A DNA stretch of 64,000 nt from Hermetia illucens (taxonomy: Eukaryota; Arthropoda; Insecta; Diptera; Stratiomyidae), in the NCBI RefSeq assembly GCF_905115235.1, contig NC_051852.1:140788027-140852026 (forward strand). The letters run 5' to 3'. Made by a program: the position numbers and the translations under genes. Positions 12,690-24,100 of the stretch are shown in pieces (the stretch's first letter is position 1; every line of letters begins with the position of its first letter). The notes beneath the pieces were generated by a model. That model saw only the letters and a program-made list of their open reading frames with translations. It was not told where the DNA came from and made no database searches.

Positions 12690-13190
12690 ACGGGCTAGCT
12701 CTGAAAATCTGAGATTTTTTTTAACTCTATCATTAGGTCCTCTTCCTGCAGCCATCTGGTAATGCAAGCAGTTTGTCCCAAAATGGTCAACTCTGGATCC
12801 ACTTTTTTCCTTCTTAGAACGTTAGCATATGACTCTTCACCCCTACTGGAGGCGATGAATAGCTCCAGCCGTGTCCTTCTCTTTCTTAGATGCAGCCTTT
12901 CTCCAGTGTTTCGTATCTTTTTGGGGATCCTCTTCTTGTTTGACCTGTTCCATTTTCTTGAGAGTTGATTTCGTAGTTTTCTGACTCCAAGGGATGCTGT
13001 CCTGTTAATTCTTCCAACCATCATCCAGCCCCTCCTTCGGTTTCTCGTGATCCGTATTTCATATGGAGTCACTTCAATCTTCTGGCTCATCTTTTCGCTC
13101 GAGTTTTTTACACCTCTATTGTCTTGCGCCTTACCATACCCCGACATGATGCCTCTTATTCTGGTCATTATATTCTGGTGAGCATTCATG
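12690..13190 (-). mobile_element. LINE ORF1 (gag-like) fragment, R1/jockey type
   Basis: A single 164-codon minus-strand frame (13189-12695), rich in Arg/Lys, ends in a block YANVLRRKKVDPELTILGQ...TRWLQEEDLMIELKK. This resembles the conserved segment before the zinc knuckles of R1/jockey-type ORF1 proteins (SYAEVLRK.K.DPEL..LG...IR.T..G.ML.ELK). The knuckles themselves are not seen, so it is cut at its 3' side. It could instead be a host basic protein, but no splice sites or conserved domain support that. Confidence 0.5.
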
Positions 13191-13780
13191 CGCTACTTAA
13201 TGAACACATAGACTGAGCGTCTGAGTTTTACGTCACCTAGCTGATTAGGTCTGAAGGTCATCTTGGGCAAAGTTAAGAGAGAGATAGGGACACTTTGTTA
13301 GCTTCTGCGATATGCCGCTCAAAATTGTGTTTTATTGTGCATTATCGTACACCCTTGCTTTAGCGGACGCGTTACAACGGTGACACGTCTTAGGTATTAC
13401 CAGTTTCGACTATAATAATCATCTTTAATTCTACTTGCCGTCTCGTTATATCTAGATTCAACTCCCGCGCCTAGTCATAATAAAGAGGATTACGTCCAGA
13501 CTATATTTAATTAGATATGGCTTTTGTGTTAACAAGAAATTTCATTTTTTAACAATCATTCTTTCAACAAATATGGCTACCGCACGAAATCCGACTTTCC
13601 CTCAAATTGGTATTCATAAAAAACTATCGACAATGGACTAATAAATAATCCAATATTGCTCAGCGATATTAAAATCAATTGAGAAAAAAATCAGTCTTTA
13701 TCAAGTAGGGAGAATTGGAACTCGTGGCGTTTATTGGAGCTTTTCTCGCAAATCCTATGGATTATGGAAAGCGGCTCTTT
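13190..13780. other. Intergenic DNA upstream of the glucanase gene
   Basis: AT-rich, no coding signal recognised. The distal part of the 5' flank of the GH16 gene lies at its right end. Confidence 0.5.
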
Positions 13781-13787
13781 TATTAAC

Positions 13788-13880
13788 GATAAGAAACAAT
13801 CGCAAATTACAGGATCCCTGATAAGGAAAGTGATGTGACCAATCAAGGGGTGAGACAGGTACCTTTCTGTTTCATATAAA
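13788..13880 (+). promoter_or_regulatory. Core promoter and GATA sites of the GH16 gene
   Basis: A TATAAA box at 13875-13880 lies 85 bp before the start codon, so transcription probably begins near 13905-13910. Two GATAAG motifs (13788-13793 and 13820-13825) and an inverted CCAAT-like motif (near 13836-13842) sit just upstream. GATA sites near the TATA box are common in insect midgut-expressed digestive genes; gut expression here is inference. Confidence 0.55.
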
Positions 13881-13964
13881 TATGACCAGAAATATTTTGA
13901 GATACCAATCTGACGGCGGATCTTGCAAAGATCGTGTTCGTTGAGCAAGTTCGGTAAATAGAGA

Positions 13965-15446
13965 ATGAAAATGAGGTTATTCCTCGCTATTAGTGTCCTG
14001 GCCGTAGTAGGGGTCTCACTGGCAGATGAACCACGTTGTGCCCTTTCACCAACCCAAGCTAGCGGATCAGCAGTTCATAGCAATGGTAATTTTAGTAGAC
14101 CTCACAAATTTTAAATCTGGATCTAGCTGAAATTAGGCAATCATTTGAGACATTTATCTCTCTCATGACTGTGTGCGAAGAGAAGACTGTTCCTCTTAGA
14201 AGCCAACTAAACTTCTCTTTACACTTGGAAAAAATCTTCAGATAGTAGGAACACCGTCTTATTAAAAGGAATAACCCAATCATGATCTTATCTAATTACA
14301 GTTTTCTGCTCTGGAGACTTAATCTTCGAAGACAACTTCGACTGGTTGGATCAAGGCAAATGGAAGCATGAAGTCACTTTGGGCGGTGGTGGCGTGAGTT
14401 TAAAAAAAGTCCTTAATTTATATTAATTTCAACTAACCCGAAAAAAAATGTTTAAATCCGGCAGAACTGGGAATTCCAATGGTATGTGAAGGACAGCAGT
14501 AACTCATACACTGAGAATGGTGTGCTCCACATCAAGCCAACCTTGACATCTGAAGTCCTAGGAGAAGGATTCCTAACTTCCGGTACTCTCAATCTTGGTT
14601 CTGAATGCACCAACAGTGAATGGTGGGGCTGTGAACGTACTGGAGCACCAGACAACGTTTTGAATCCAGTTCGTAGCGCTCGTATTCATACCATTAACTC
14701 ATTCAGCTTCAAATATGGACGTGTTGAAATCCGTGCTAAGTTGCCAGCTGGTGACTGGCTCTGGCCAGCTCTTTGGATGCTTCCAAGCGAAAATGTCTAT
14801 GGTGGATGGCCAAGATCTGGAGAAATTGATATTATGGAATCACGTGGCAATCGTAACTTGATCTCGAATGGAGTTCCAATTGGCCCCGAACAAATCGGCT
14901 CAACTTTGCATTTCGGACCAGACTGGTCAGCTAATGCTTGGCCAAGTGCACACTATCAAAGAAATTCTGGTGGCGGACAAGGTTACAATCTCGGTTTCCA
15001 CAACTACGAATTGGAGTGGACTCCTGACCGTCTTACTTTCAAGGTTGACGGTAGTGAGTTGGGAACCGTTTGGGTTGGTAGCGGATTCTGGGATCGTGGC
15101 GCCTTTTCCCAAAATGTTCCATGGTTCGACAATCCATGGTGGTGGGGAGGCAATGATGCACCATTCGATCAAAAGGTAAGTTTTGATCAGTAAATCTGAA
15201 AACATCATGTAATAATTTTGTGTAAATTCCTTACAGTTTTACCTCATCATTAACTTGGCTATTGGTGGTACTAACTTCTTCCCTGATGATGCCTGGAATC
15301 CAGATGGCAAACCATGGTCCAACAATGCACAATTCCCAACTACTGATTTCTGGAATAGTCGCCACGCTTGGTTGAACAGTTGGAACTACGGAGTCAACGA
15401 TGATTCCCACTTCCAAATTGACTATGTCCGCGTCTGGGCTTTGTAG
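13965..15446 (+). CDS. Secreted GH16 beta-1,3-glucanase (laminarinase-type), four exons
   Basis: Exons 13965-14085, 14302-14393, 14465-15175 and 15237-15446 join in phase to give 377 residues. All introns start GT and end AG. Residues 1-20 are a clean signal peptide ending VGVSLA, so the protein is secreted. A GH16 fold follows, with the catalytic motif EIDIME (E191 nucleophile, D193, E196 acid/base) preceded by LWPALWMLPS. The Trp-rich active-site and C-terminal FQIDYVRVW strands are present. Insect GNBP/beta-GRP immune sensors usually lose the catalytic glutamates and carry an N-terminal CBM39 domain. This protein keeps the glutamates and lacks CBM39, so it should hydrolyse beta-1,3-glucans (fungal, algal or plant) outside the cell, most likely in digestion or gut defence. 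The gene looks intact and single in this window, flanked by dead LINEs. Lineage-level function (digestive versus immune) is inferred. Confidence 0.95.
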
Positions 15447-15469
15447 AGCAATTCTAGCCACAAACTCAA

Positions 15470-15475
15470 AATAAA
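15470..15475 (+). terminator. Polyadenylation signal of the GH16 gene
   Basis: AATAAA lies 24 bp after the stop codon of the glucanase gene and is followed by a T-rich stretch, as expected of a short insect 3' UTR. Confidence 0.75.
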
Positions 15476-15479
15476 TATT

Positions 15480-16040
15480 CTGCCTTAAAGATTAGTTTTT
15501 TTTTTAATTTCATGTAGGGCAACCTTATTAATATCAAACCACTGTCTGTTTTCATAATCATCTACTTCTGTATTTTTAAAGAAAATCGTGGAAAACAATA
15601 GTGTGGGATGTTTATCCACTAAAATCGTCTTTCCTTATTGACACGTCGAACTATCTATAACCAACACCTTTAGACGATACACTGCCAATATTCCCACTTG
15701 TATGCTTTCATTTCATGTGTGAAGTTGTCAAACATCCTAAGAAGCGCACTACTTCGGCAATAATAGACCATAATGAAAAAAGGGAGAGAAAAGTTTTTAC
15801 GGTTGAGGTAGGCAGAAAAGTTTCAGTGATAGCACCGAGGAGTCCAATTAGTGCTGTGGTACGCGGGGCGCAGACTGTGCCAATCGAGGGACTACCCAGT
15901 GATAATGGCTATATTATGCTTGGGACTCGGATCAAGTCCCAGTCATCGATGGGCTGGTAAATCCTGCGAGGCCGTACGACCCGGTTATACTATGTGCATC
16001 GAGAAAACCCCCGCGCCGACTCCACATCTTTCATCCGGCG
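15480..16040. other. Intergenic, no gene seen
   Basis: Open stretches at 15715-15960 and 15851-16204 have no recognisable domain and no splice context. Nothing else was recognised before the LINE that begins near 16050. Confidence 0.5.
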
Positions 16041-16049
16041 GTGAAGAAT

Positions 16050-18120
16050 ATTGTGTTATAACCTTGCAACACTTTGCCGGTCATCCACTATGCTCTGGTT
16101 GGAAAGTCCACAGCAAAATTTTTGCTGAAGCGAATTTGCGAGTAGTGTTGTCCGTTGGGAATGCGAAGAGTTTCCGAGGTATTTCGTCCAGGTTGTTACT
16201 ATAGCCCTAGGGCTTCGATGTCTCACATCCGAACTCATGTATTCTGACAACACTCACGCTTAATGTGAAAGTCCAGAGGGCCGAAGTGGATGAGTACATT
16301 GAGGGAATCTGCCGTGGTACTTGCACACGCGGCTCTTTAAATGCTATCCAACTCCTTACTCAGCGCCGGCCACCAAACAGTAGGGTGGGACGAACCGCGG
16401 CTATGTTTATCTCGAGAAGCAACCTTCGCCGCAGACCCCATTATCTTACAAAGGTCCTCTTGCTGGCGTAGAAGGCATACAGACCCTCTTAACCAGTGCT
16501 ATGTTCAGTTTCCCATTGAACTTAGGATGCAGAAAACATCCCTGGTCAAGTCACTACAATATTATCCTAGTTCTGAACATGGATACTATCCAGTATGTAA
16601 GATACCCCTCCAATCCTACTCTGATTAGAGCTTTGATACTAAAGTTGTTGAGTACTCCCTCGGTATCCAGGAAGGAAACTAGGGTACAATGCATGTAGAG
16701 CAGCGACCTCTGCAAAGCGATTTGTATGGATTTGTCTTTGAGATAAGTGTGCTGAAACTTGGAGAAGGGCATTCTCTCCATATAGGCCCGTAAGTGGATG
16801 TCTAGGACGCATTTTAGGGTTTTCATCATAAAAGAAGTGAGACTGATTGCTCGTGAGTCCTTCGCGAATTGATGACCGCGCCTGCCCGCTTTTAACATTC
16901 TAGCAATCTACCCAGGACCGCTTCTTTGAAGCATTTGTGGCCGTCAGTATTTGTGCCTGTAGCAGATATTGGAGACTGTTCAACTCTCCGAGGACGAACA
17001 GATCTTCATTCTATTACGGCCGCAATGTCTTCTTCCTGTTTTGGCAGGGCACGAGACTTTAAAGATGGTTTAGAATGCCTTTTCAGGAATCCCGACCTAT
17101 GACTCCAGTCTGTCGTGCCAGCGCTGTCAATTTCCGTACTACACCGCAAACTTTAGGGGGTTAGAGATCGCTACAGCGAGATTTGGACTCAAAAGTATGC
17201 AACTGCGATCTCAGAAGAATCTCTAACCAGCCATTCTCCAGTTCTCCACCCTGAAAATCCCATTGTTGGTTAATTGGGTGATATCAAGGACTTCCTCCCA
17301 ACCTTCGTATTTCTCCGCACTGGAGAAATCTAAGGGTGGTGTACTGCCCCTATTGCACACCAATAGGTTTATGTTAATAATGCCTGGCGTCGCAAGCTAT
17401 CAGCAGGTTGCCCCCTGTTGTAATTCTTTTGATGGAGTTGATCAGTCGGTCATGTAAGCCGACCGAAAATATGTACATGTTCTCCGCTTCCGCCTACTCC
17501 AATTTGATCACGATTACATTGCTAGAACTCAGACTCCTGCGTACAGTCTCTACTTGGCGAGGATACATGCCCTAAGATCTGTTCCAGTGATCTGTCAAAT
17601 GAATTAGAACATTTAATTTGGAGCTTTTTGATGATTCGATCTCCCTCAATTCAGGGCTCTTGTATTAATACAACGTCAATATTTTCCTATAGGAAGAATA
17701 CCAGCAAATTTGCTGAGGTGAACTTCGAAAGGTGCAGATTTCTCAGTGCTACCCTCAGCAAGATTTACTTGCGTACGGGGTTCGTCTGTTGCCGACGTCG
17801 ACTGGATCCAGATCGCCGTATGGTTTCGGAGAGTGGATCGTATTTACCATTGTGTTCCTCTGAACCGCACTTCAAAGTCCGCCTTTGCCAGTGCCCCCAA
17901 ACACTCTTCATTTATGCGAAACAGAAGAGGTTGGCTACTCACCTGGAATTCCTTTTCCTTAATCACCACCCAGTCGTCCATAGAGATCGTGGGATTTTGA
18001 AGACTCAAGAATTGGACGAGCTTGTCCTAATCCATGCGGATCTTCGACAAACAGATGTGAACGGCCGCTCTCTCGGAAATCTTGAAAGTTCCTAGAGAAT
18101 TGGTCCTTGTATGCTATGAC
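16050..18120 (-). mobile_element. LOA/I-like LINE, full domain order but degenerate
   Basis: Minus-strand domains in order. ORF1 lies at about 18100-17860, the same block as at 7.6-7.9 kb. The endonuclease lies at about 17560-17100 (SNVIVIKLE, LLIACDARHY). RT lies at 16898-16554 (ISLTSFMMKTLKCVLDIHLRAYMERMPFSKFQHTYLKDKS). The thumb lies at about 16540-16260 (LYAFYASKRTF, then WGLRRRL). It is the most complete copy of this family here, but the frames are broken and the RNase H end is missing or unrecognisable. Confidence 0.75.
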
Positions 18121-18540
18121 ATGGAATCCACGGACCGGGAGAATCAAAGCAGGGGATGCTTTGAGTACTCATACTGTGGTGGCCCTTTGTACTTGGCTCA
18201 CAGGTGAATGGCTGAAGGATTTTGTAGTTCATACGTCGTTGACCGGCCGTTGTTGTTTCACCATTTGCAAGCGTCTATGCCCTTGTACACTCTCATCTAA
18301 AACAGGTATCAGAATGGATTTCGACATACTCATTTCCTGGTGAATAGATACAGTCGGAGTAAATGCATGGTCGCAGACCTGGCAAAAGGCGCAGTTAGTT
18401 CTGACAATAGATGTGTCGTATTGACGATCGGCTCAAAAATGCATCCAACTTCACAATTACGAAATAAATCAAACACACGTTGACTGAGATAAGTGTTCGT
18501 AAATATTTGGGAGAAAAGGAGACGACTCTTTGCTACGGGT

Positions 18541-18760
18541 CCGATGATAATAATAATAACCGTTAGCACAACAATCCATATTTAATCAGGGCCTTGAAGT
18601 GTGTTAGAGCACCTCATTCAAGACCGTAACGGTACACTACAGTACACTGTAGGAGGCAATGTGGTCAGCATTGCGCTCGCCCGAGATTATTACCCTGATT
18701 TGATTCAGGTACACATTCACAGCTGAGTCGACTGGTATCCGACATCCAGTCACAATGATG
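18541..18760 (-). mobile_element. SINE, tail at left, 5'-truncated (subtype 2)
   Basis: The reverse complement contains gataccagtc.actcagctg, ggtaataatctcgggc and cattgcctcc, matching the SINE at 62800-63065, and ends in a (TTA)n-type tail at 18544-18560. The tRNA-like head is missing. Relative to the 63-kb copy it has extra bases after cattgcctcc (cagtgtactgtag-like) and before aaggccctg (a tctaacacac-like stretch); the copy at 34982 shares both. Confidence 0.85.
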
Positions 18761-19079
18761 AATGCAGAAAGTTCGTTACCACATCAAGTGTACCAAAAAA
18801 TTCGATTCTAGGGTTTCCTCTAGGACAGTAAAAATCATGAGATCTTGGCTGAAAAGAGCTAGCTTCACCTGGGCATTGAAACGGCCACAATTGCGAATCT
18901 CAAAAAACGAAACATATGGGAACTCGAAGCAAAATGTCCAATTTCCTTGGAGAATGATCGACTCTCAACGGATAATTCTTAGGGCAGGAAACCGACATAA
19001 GGTCTAGCAGGCCAAAGGTCTCTGTAGTCTGCAAGGATATAGATGAGGTCACCACGAAGAAGGAGGTTTACGTAGTGTT

Positions 19080-20060
19080 GGATAATGATTTCGACTATTA
19101 GCGCCTTTTTGAATTTCATGGCCTGTCGGAGCGCCAATTTGGGTTTCGACAAGCCACTTTATGGTGAATACAATAAGCGCACTGAATTCTAGTTGTTATT
19201 GTGCTGTGTTGACGATCGATGTCAAAAACGCCTTCAATTCTACCAACTTGGGCCAAAATGAAGATGAATATAGGGCCTGGTTATTGGCAAGTCTGGTCGG
19301 GAATTACCTCTCAAAGAGAACTCTCTGGTATGAATAAGAGCCCCAAAAAGTACATCGTCACAGCGTGAATACCGCAGGGTACTGGGTCCTCTGTAATGAA
19401 TATCATGCATGTGAATGAAGTGCTTGTACTTCCAGTCCCAGATCACTACGATTGCCGACTTTGGCCTGGCTGCTCTGAGGATTTGCAAAGTGTTTAGAAC
19501 CGCATCAGATAAGGCAGCACTAGTAGTGACGTGAATCATCCCAGCCGAAATTATGAGGGAAGAAATGAGTATGCTATACCATGAGAGAATGCAAGGATAC
19601 AGTAAGGCCAAAGTCGCATGATCTCAGCCAATGCAGATGAGAAAGTCTTCGAAGGGTGAAATCGTAGGCTCATTCCCAACAGTTGGGTATGAATTAAGCG
19701 GAAATACGGAGAAACCAACTACCACATTACCAGCTCCTGACATGAAAAAGTAGTTGTTACAAGCAGCATATGCCTATCGCTATGGGTTGGTTGATAAACT
19801 GAATTGTCCTGTATGCATTGAAATATCGGAGGTAGAGCATGTGATGCTTCACTGTCCAAAGTTTGCAATTGAGAAAAGGAGCCTGAATCAAGCGCTGGGG
19901 AGGAGCGTAACGCAGGGAGCATAGTTATGGAGACCCTGTTGTCAAAGGAGACCTGGCTTACGGTTTCCTCCGCAATTGTAACAATACGGAACGAGCAAGT
20001 AAAGGAAGTGTGAAGAAGGAAATCTCAAAGGACGAGAAGCACGAGTACTTAAAAGTAAAT
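19080..20060 (+). mobile_element. R1-like LINE fragment, degenerate
   Basis: Plus-strand RT remnants include LSERQFGFRQ-like (about 19120-19150) and a VLTIDVKNAFNSTNLG motif (about 19205-19250). After a broken stretch comes a C-terminal knuckle near 19800-19920 (NCPVCIEISEVEHVMLHCPKF, EKRSLNQALG). The same motifs occur in the much better preserved R1-like element at 58083-60279 (CPECGATPEDPEHVMFHCPRF). The sequence at 18760-19020 may also belong to it. Confidence 0.7.
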
Positions 20061-20214
20061 CCAACCCATGAAGTAATACCTAAATGGTGGTCCCGTAGTG
20101 CTGTTGCCTCAATATACCAATGATTTCATGCTCCGAATCAATGAACTCAAAATTTAAGGAATGCTGAATTCGTAATCAACTTGGTGGCGAACCCAACCAA
20201 TTGGAACCCCCACT

Positions 20215-20720
20215 GTTTGAGGTCCACCGACCTCTCTACTGTAGTCTAGAACCCAATCTTTAAAAAGAGACAATTTTCGATTTTGTTCAGGGCAGAGACA
20301 GGCAACTCATCAGACGCTGTCTCTCCTCTGCCCTGGGATCATCGTAACCAATAGTGGCAACAGGTAGTACTTGCTCCTTGATATATCACAAACACGACAT
20401 GAGGGCGAATGACAACCAAGTAAAAACCACCTTATATTCAGAACCAAACTTGGCCTAAGTGAAATTCCACGTAAACTTTGTGATAAGCATACCATTTGGG
20501 AAGAAACCTTCCAGTCTTGTGGCCCACGGACCCCTCTATTTGGAGTAGATAAAGTTTGACTGAGTTAAGGCATCGTCTGATGAGTTGCCTTTGCCCTGGA
20601 AAAAATCGCCGGTCGTCGACTTTGAAAATTTGCGTATCTATCTCAAAAAGAGGGGTCTGTGGACCACAAAAGTGGAAGAAAATTTCTTTGCAATTGGCTC
20701 AGCCCGTCATCAGCTGGATG
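20215..20720. repeat. Foldback repeat cluster
   Basis: Two stem-loops sit close together. At 20289-20337, cagggcagag pairs with ctctgccctg around a 29-base loop that itself contains an imperfect palindrome. At 20517-20537 and 20651-20671, arms reading ttgtggcccacggacccctct and its near-complement (19 of 21 pairs) enclose about 110 bp. Phrases from both recur near 63275-63420 (cacgggtccctctg, cagggcagaggcaa). This looks like a non-autonomous foldback or MITE family. Termini and target duplication were not resolved. Confidence 0.55.
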
Positions 20721-21156
20721 ACGACTTAGGATTCCCTCAATCCTCAAACAAAATAATTTATATCTCGTTTACTGGAAAGACTATTATTGAGGGCTGTTTT
20801 TTTGGTTGGTATTTTTGTAGTTTTTTTGGTTGGTATTTTTGTAGTTTCATGAAGGTATTATTTCCATTTTTCCTCGGATACCAGCCAAAGGAGCCTAACA
20901 TTTTCTGAATTTACTGCTCCCCAAGAAAGGTGTATTTCACAGGACCATTCCATCAAAATTCATACCCATAAAATAAGTAGGCCTCAAATTCTCATTAATG
21001 TCAAATTATTTTGGAACTTTTCTCAAACCATACGTGTAAAATTTTGGCTCTTTTTCGTTTTTCTTCAAAAATAGTCTCAACGTTATTAGCTTTCGTGATA
21101 GACATATAAATATAATTAACAAAAATTTCCGAGTTGAAGTGAAGTGGATGAGAGAG

Positions 21157-24100
21157 ATGGATCCACATGGTGTACCACAGAAGATTAATCGGCATGTATT
21201 CAAGGCCGTCAACTTCTTCATGAACCATCACAATGGTTCTAGTTTTCCCGAAATTTATCAATTTGTCAAGTTATGTAATAAAAATTTAATGCCAGTAGCG
21301 AACTTAAAGGACACTGTACGAAAGTCATTGAATAATTTTCAACGTGTCGGTCTTGTACAAAAAGATCGAACGCAACGGTTCAAATTGAGACCCCGATGCC
21401 ATGGGGAAGGATTCTGTCATGGAGTAAGTTATAACTTTCCGTTTTTTCGAAAGCATCATGATTTTTGTTACATTCTCTTAAAGATTGCGAAGAAAACCAA
21501 GAAAAAAACTGCTCCCACGGAGGTAAGTTCTAGGATTTTATTTTTTGTTTATTTTTTTTCCATTTTACTACTCAAGAAGGGACACCATTTCAAATTTTAA
21601 ATTTTGTAATAATTTCAAATCAGAATAGAATATAAAACCCCATCTAACAGCTCTACTACCTCAAAGACTTTTCGGAAGGTTAATAGCTCCTCTTAAGTTA
21701 TTTCGGCAAATCAATTCCTCAATGGGTATCCCCTGGGGTGCTGTACTTAACCAAAGAAACACGATAATTTTTGATAGATATATCTTTAGTCTAAAGATTG
21801 AGAGTCATGAAGCCGCATCTGACTGGTGATGGGCAGGACTAATTCAAGAAAAGCATCCATAATTTTAGTCCACAAACATCTGGCTGTTGCATTCAGGGCA
21901 TACACTCATTGTACCTCGATTCCCTCTATCATCAAACTTCTCAAGTCAAAGATTTCCTATTCATTTTCATCGAGATGTGGGAACTGTAAAGTCATTGCAT
22001 TTGGCGAATGAAAGTATTTTCGGTTGAGTAGGGTTTGGTGGAAATCGTGTTATTATTAACAAAGCTATAGTAAGTCAATTTTCCCTCTACTGTTCATTAT
22101 TATTACTCTGTTAAGGGAAAGTCGTACCGCGTCCTTAAAGAACTATTGTGCCCTATTGAACTATTGTGGTTATAGTGTATCTATTGATCATCCGCCTTAT
22201 GGACAACCTTGAGTACTGTTCAGGAGAATAGAATTTGTATCTGCCGGTACTTCTATTTGCCCGCTTTCTAGTATTTTGCCCATCCAGAATGCCAGGGTGT
22301 TGCCCACTTCCTTGTGGCTCAGGGCATCTTGTATCTTCGTGTGCGATGTGTTGTCGAATGCTCCTTCGATATCCAAAAACGCGCACAGTGCTATTTCTTT
22401 TGTTTCTATGGCATCCCATAGTACATCTGTCAGCTAATACATAGCAGTTTCAGTTGACCGTCCTGCTGGTAAGTGTGTTGACAGTGATGTAGGGGATTAC
22501 GCTTTAGAACGTTAGTTCTAATATAATTGTCTATGACCTTCTCCACCGTTTTGAGTACAAACGATGTTAGGCAAATTGGTCTGAAAGATTTAAGATGAAA
22601 AGGACCCTTTTTACCCGCTTTCGGAATAAAGGCCATTTTTGCCCGTCTCCACGCCCTTGGTATGTATCCCAGTGCTATGCTCCCCCTTACCACTCCTCTG
22701 TCCTCTCCTCTATCCCCTCCTCTATCCTCTTCTCTATCCTCTCCTCTATCCTCTTCTCTATCCTCTTCTCTATCCTCTCCTCTATGCTCTCCTCTATGCT
22801 CTCCTCTATGCTCTCCTCTATCCTATCCTCTATCCTTTCCTCTATCCTCTTCTCTATCCTTTGCCGTATCCTTTTCCGTATCCTTTCCTCTATCTTTTCC
22901 TCTATCTTTTCCTCTATCCTTTTCCGTATCCTTTTCCGTATCATTTCGTCTATGCTTTCCTCTATCTTCTCCTCTATCTTCTCCGCTATCATCTCCTCTA
23001 TCCCCTCCTCTATCTCGTTTCCTCTATCATCTCCTCTATCCTCTCCTCTATCCTCTCCTCTATTTTCTCCACTATATTCTCCTCTATCCTCCCCTCTATC
23101 CTCTTCTCTATCTTTTCCTCTATCTTTTCCTTTATCCTTTTCTATATAATTTCCTCTATCCTTTTCTCTATCCGTTCCTCTATCCTTTCCCGTATTCTTT
23201 CCTCTATCCTTTCCTCTATCCTTCCCTCTACCCTGCCCTCTATCTTTCCCTCTGTCCTTGCCTCTATCCTGTCATCAATCCTTTCATCAATTCTTTCACC
23301 TGACCCCACTCCTATCTTCTCCTCTATCCCCTCCTCTGCACTTTCTTCTAACATCTCCCCTATTATCTTGCATATCATCCTCCTTATCCTTTCTACACCT
23401 TCTTGCTTATCCTCTCCCCAACTTCTTCACTATCCTCTTCTTTGTCCTAATCCCTATCCTCCTTTCTATCCTGTCCCCTATCCTCTATCCCTATGCTGTA
23501 CTCTATCCTGCCCCCTATCCGCAACCCCTATCCTCCCCTGCTATACTCGATCCTCCCCCCTATTCGCCCCCTTATCGTCCCTTCATCGGCCCCCCCACTA
23601 TCCTCCCTTCATCCGCCCCCTCTATCCTCTCGTCTATCCGCCCATCTATCTATCCTTCCATCTCCACCTCTACCCTCTCCCTCTATCCTCTCCCTCTATC
23701 CTCTCCCTCTATCCTCTCCCTCTATCCTCTCCCTCTACCATCTCCCTCCATCGTCTACCTTTATCCTATCCGTTTATCCTCTCCCTATTGTGCTCCTTGC
23801 TATTATCAGAATAAATTCTTATAAAAAAGAAAAGTGCCACCACCTGATTTTACTTTGAATTTTTATCTTAACTATTCCCATCATCATCATTTTTCCTTGA
23901 AGCAACAAAGCGCAAATTTCTAAATTTTTACTTCTCACTGTTCACTGCCTTAGGGCTCTAGATGGTAGCAAGAACCTTTTTTCGCCTGGTCTTTTTTGTC
24001 GATTACCCATGTAAAATACCTTTACTGGTATGTTCACCAGCAATCAGCTGATCACCGTGGATCACAATCACCGGACACCAAATACAAAAAGGATCATAGG

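Noticed and set aside
13691-13948. Minus-strand frame of 85 codons in the 5' flank of the GH16 gene
   Set aside because: It overlaps the TATA and GATA sites of the glucanase promoter and matches no family.
14868-15208. Alternative frames inside the GH16 third exon
   Set aside because: Shadow frames of a strong coding exon.
22639-23814. Long open frames of 184-391 codons on the plus strand, with minus-strand partners
   Set aside because: All arise from the 12-bp repeat period; the peptides are pure tetrapeptide repeats and several frames are open at once.
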